NCBI RefSeq assembly: GCF_003063265.1
Contig: NZ_NERU01000013.1
Span: forward strand, 62,001-126,000
DNA: 64,000 nucleotides
Reading direction: 5' to 3'
Source of the DNA: Limnohabitans sp. WS1
GTDB taxonomy: Bacteria; Pseudomonadota; Gammaproteobacteria; Burkholderiales; Burkholderiaceae_C
This document shows positions 63,157 to 64,000 of the stretch, one piece after another (the first letter of the stretch is position 1; each line of letters opens with the position of its first letter). Both the position numbers and the translations under genes were made by a program. The notes beneath the pieces were generated by a model that made no database searches, was not told where the DNA came from, and saw only the letters and a list, made by a program, of their open reading frames with translations.

Positions 63157-64000
63157 TCACACCATCGACAACTTCTCATTTTCCATCCACACCCAATCGA
63201 CCACATCGCCTTCGGGCTGGTAGCCGGGCACCAGGTATTTCAATTGCTTGCGAATGTGCGGCACGTCGTTCACATCCAGCGCCAAGCTCAAGGCCTGCAG
63301 CTTGTCGTGCAAGTCCTCCAACAGCAAAAACTCCTCGTGCGCTTTCATGATGCGCGGGTGGTGCGTGGGCAAAGGGTTATCGCCAATCAAAAGCTCTTCG
63401 TACAGCTTCTCTCCGGGGCGCAAACCTTTGACGTGGATCTCGATGTCACCGCTGGGGTGCTCTTCGTCCTTCACGGTCAGGCCCGACAGCACCACCATGC
63501 GCCGTGCCAAATCCATGATCTTGACCGGTTGCCCCATGTCCAGCACATACACGTCGCCGCCACTGGCCATGGCACCCGCCTGAATCACCAACTGCGCCGC
63601 CTCGGGGATGGTCATGAAATACCGCGTCACATCGGCATGCGTCAGTGTGATGGGGCCGCCCGACTGGATCTGCTGGCGAAACAAAGGCACTACCGAGCCC
63701 GATGAACCCAGCACATTGCCAAAACGCACCATGCTAAAGCGCGTGTGCCCGCCCTTGCGCTTGACGTTTTCTGCATTGGCTTGCAGCACCATCTCGGCCA
63801 AGCGCTTGCTGGCCCCCATCACATTGGTGGGCCTGACCGCCTTGTCGGTGCTCACCAACACAAAATCGGCCACCCCATACATGGCCGACTGAGACGCCAC
63901 CGTGTGCGTGCCAAACACATTGTTGCGAATGCCCTCGGCCGGGTTGTGCTCCACCAGCGGCACATGCTTGTAAGCCGCTGCGTGGTACACCGTCTCGGGC
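63157..64000 (-). CDS. CapD/WbpM-type nucleoside-diphosphate-sugar epimerase/dehydratase (C-terminal part)
   Basis: The frame is open to the right edge and lacks its start; about 281 residues of the C-terminal half are visible. It has VYHAAAYKHVPLVEHNP and AIRNNVFGT-like EGIRNNVFGTHTVASQS, then VLVSTDKAVRPTNVMGASKR with the catalytic-lysine region. FSMVRFGNVLGSSGSVVPLF and RYFMTIPEAAQLVIQAG follow, all of the FlaA1/CapD/WbpM family. These membrane enzymes convert UDP-GlcNAc to 4,6-dehydrated sugars for surface polysaccharides. An upstream part with NAD-binding and membrane helices should lie to the right of the window. Confidence 0.92.
   Translation of the reverse strand, partial: PETVYHAAAYKHVPLVEHNPAEGIRNNVFGTHTVASQSAMYGVADFVLVSTDKAVRPTNVMGASKRLAEMVLQANAENVKRKGGHTRFSMVRFGNVLGSSGSVVPLFRQQIQSGGPITLTHADVTRYFMTIPEAAQLVIQAGAMASGGDVYVLDMGQPVKIMDLARRMVVLSGLTVKDEEHPSGDIEIHVKGLRPGEKLYEELLIGDNPLPTHHPRIMKAHEEFLLLEDLHDKLQALSLALDVNDVPHIRKQLKYLVPGYQPEGDVVDWVWMENEKLSMV

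Overview
The window looks like a chromosomal segment of a betaproteobacterium, probably a Burkholderiales/Comamonadaceae member. This is inferred from gene content: a Bug/TctC-type receptor, a TAXI-TRAP transporter, a BktB-like thiolase, a TIGR02450 protein, an ABC-dependent capsule locus and generally high GC. There is no rRNA to confirm it. I see no tRNA, rRNA or CRISPR array.

Left part (1-17.7 kb), an accessory region. A VIT-domain protein runs off the left edge. It is followed by a hexanucleotide repeat, an IS5-type transposase remnant, a small secreted protein and a NarL/NarX-like two-component pair. An integrase-like remnant and a decayed TIGR02450 copy come next, then a glycine-zipper protein. 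Around a surface/secreted repeat protein (9.9-12.2 kb) lie two TetR regulators and two related modules of a small membrane protein plus a winged-helix regulator. In the second module the regulator carries an in-frame stop. The intact TIGR02450 gene and a Bug receptor follow.

Middle part (17.8-34.4 kb), mostly metabolism: SDR enzymes, a NUDIX hydrolase, a lone Hpt protein, DusC, a GNAT enzyme, a two-gene multiheme cytochrome c operon, a TPR protein with a possible glycosyltransferase domain, the BktB thiolase, a TAXI-TRAP transporter with its binding protein, a DadA-like oxidase and a cupin.

Right part (34.4-64 kb), almost entirely minus strand, is a surface polysaccharide locus. In transcription order it holds a CapD-like epimerase/dehydratase (partial), a Wzi-like outer-membrane protein, KpsS-like, KpsE, KpsM and KpsT, and a 1236-residue WbsX/RgpF protein. 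Then come a double GT2 enzyme, a GT4 enzyme, a methyltransferase with coiled coil, an outer-membrane export lipoprotein, a ParE/RHH toxin-antitoxin pair, another GT4, a nucleotidyltransferase-fold protein and a KpsC-like protein. The KpsC-like gene leads into a tightly overlapping run of GT1-type glycosyltransferase, alpha/beta hydrolase, cytochrome P450, small membrane protein and a second paralogous hydrolase. That run is the most unusual gene set in the window.

Throughout, intergenic spaces carry GTAG-type REP elements arranged as inverted pairs, singly or in arrays of up to eight. Stem variants differ by compensatory changes, and each array has its own spacer sequence. Many long apparent reading frames in the window are only translations through these arrays.
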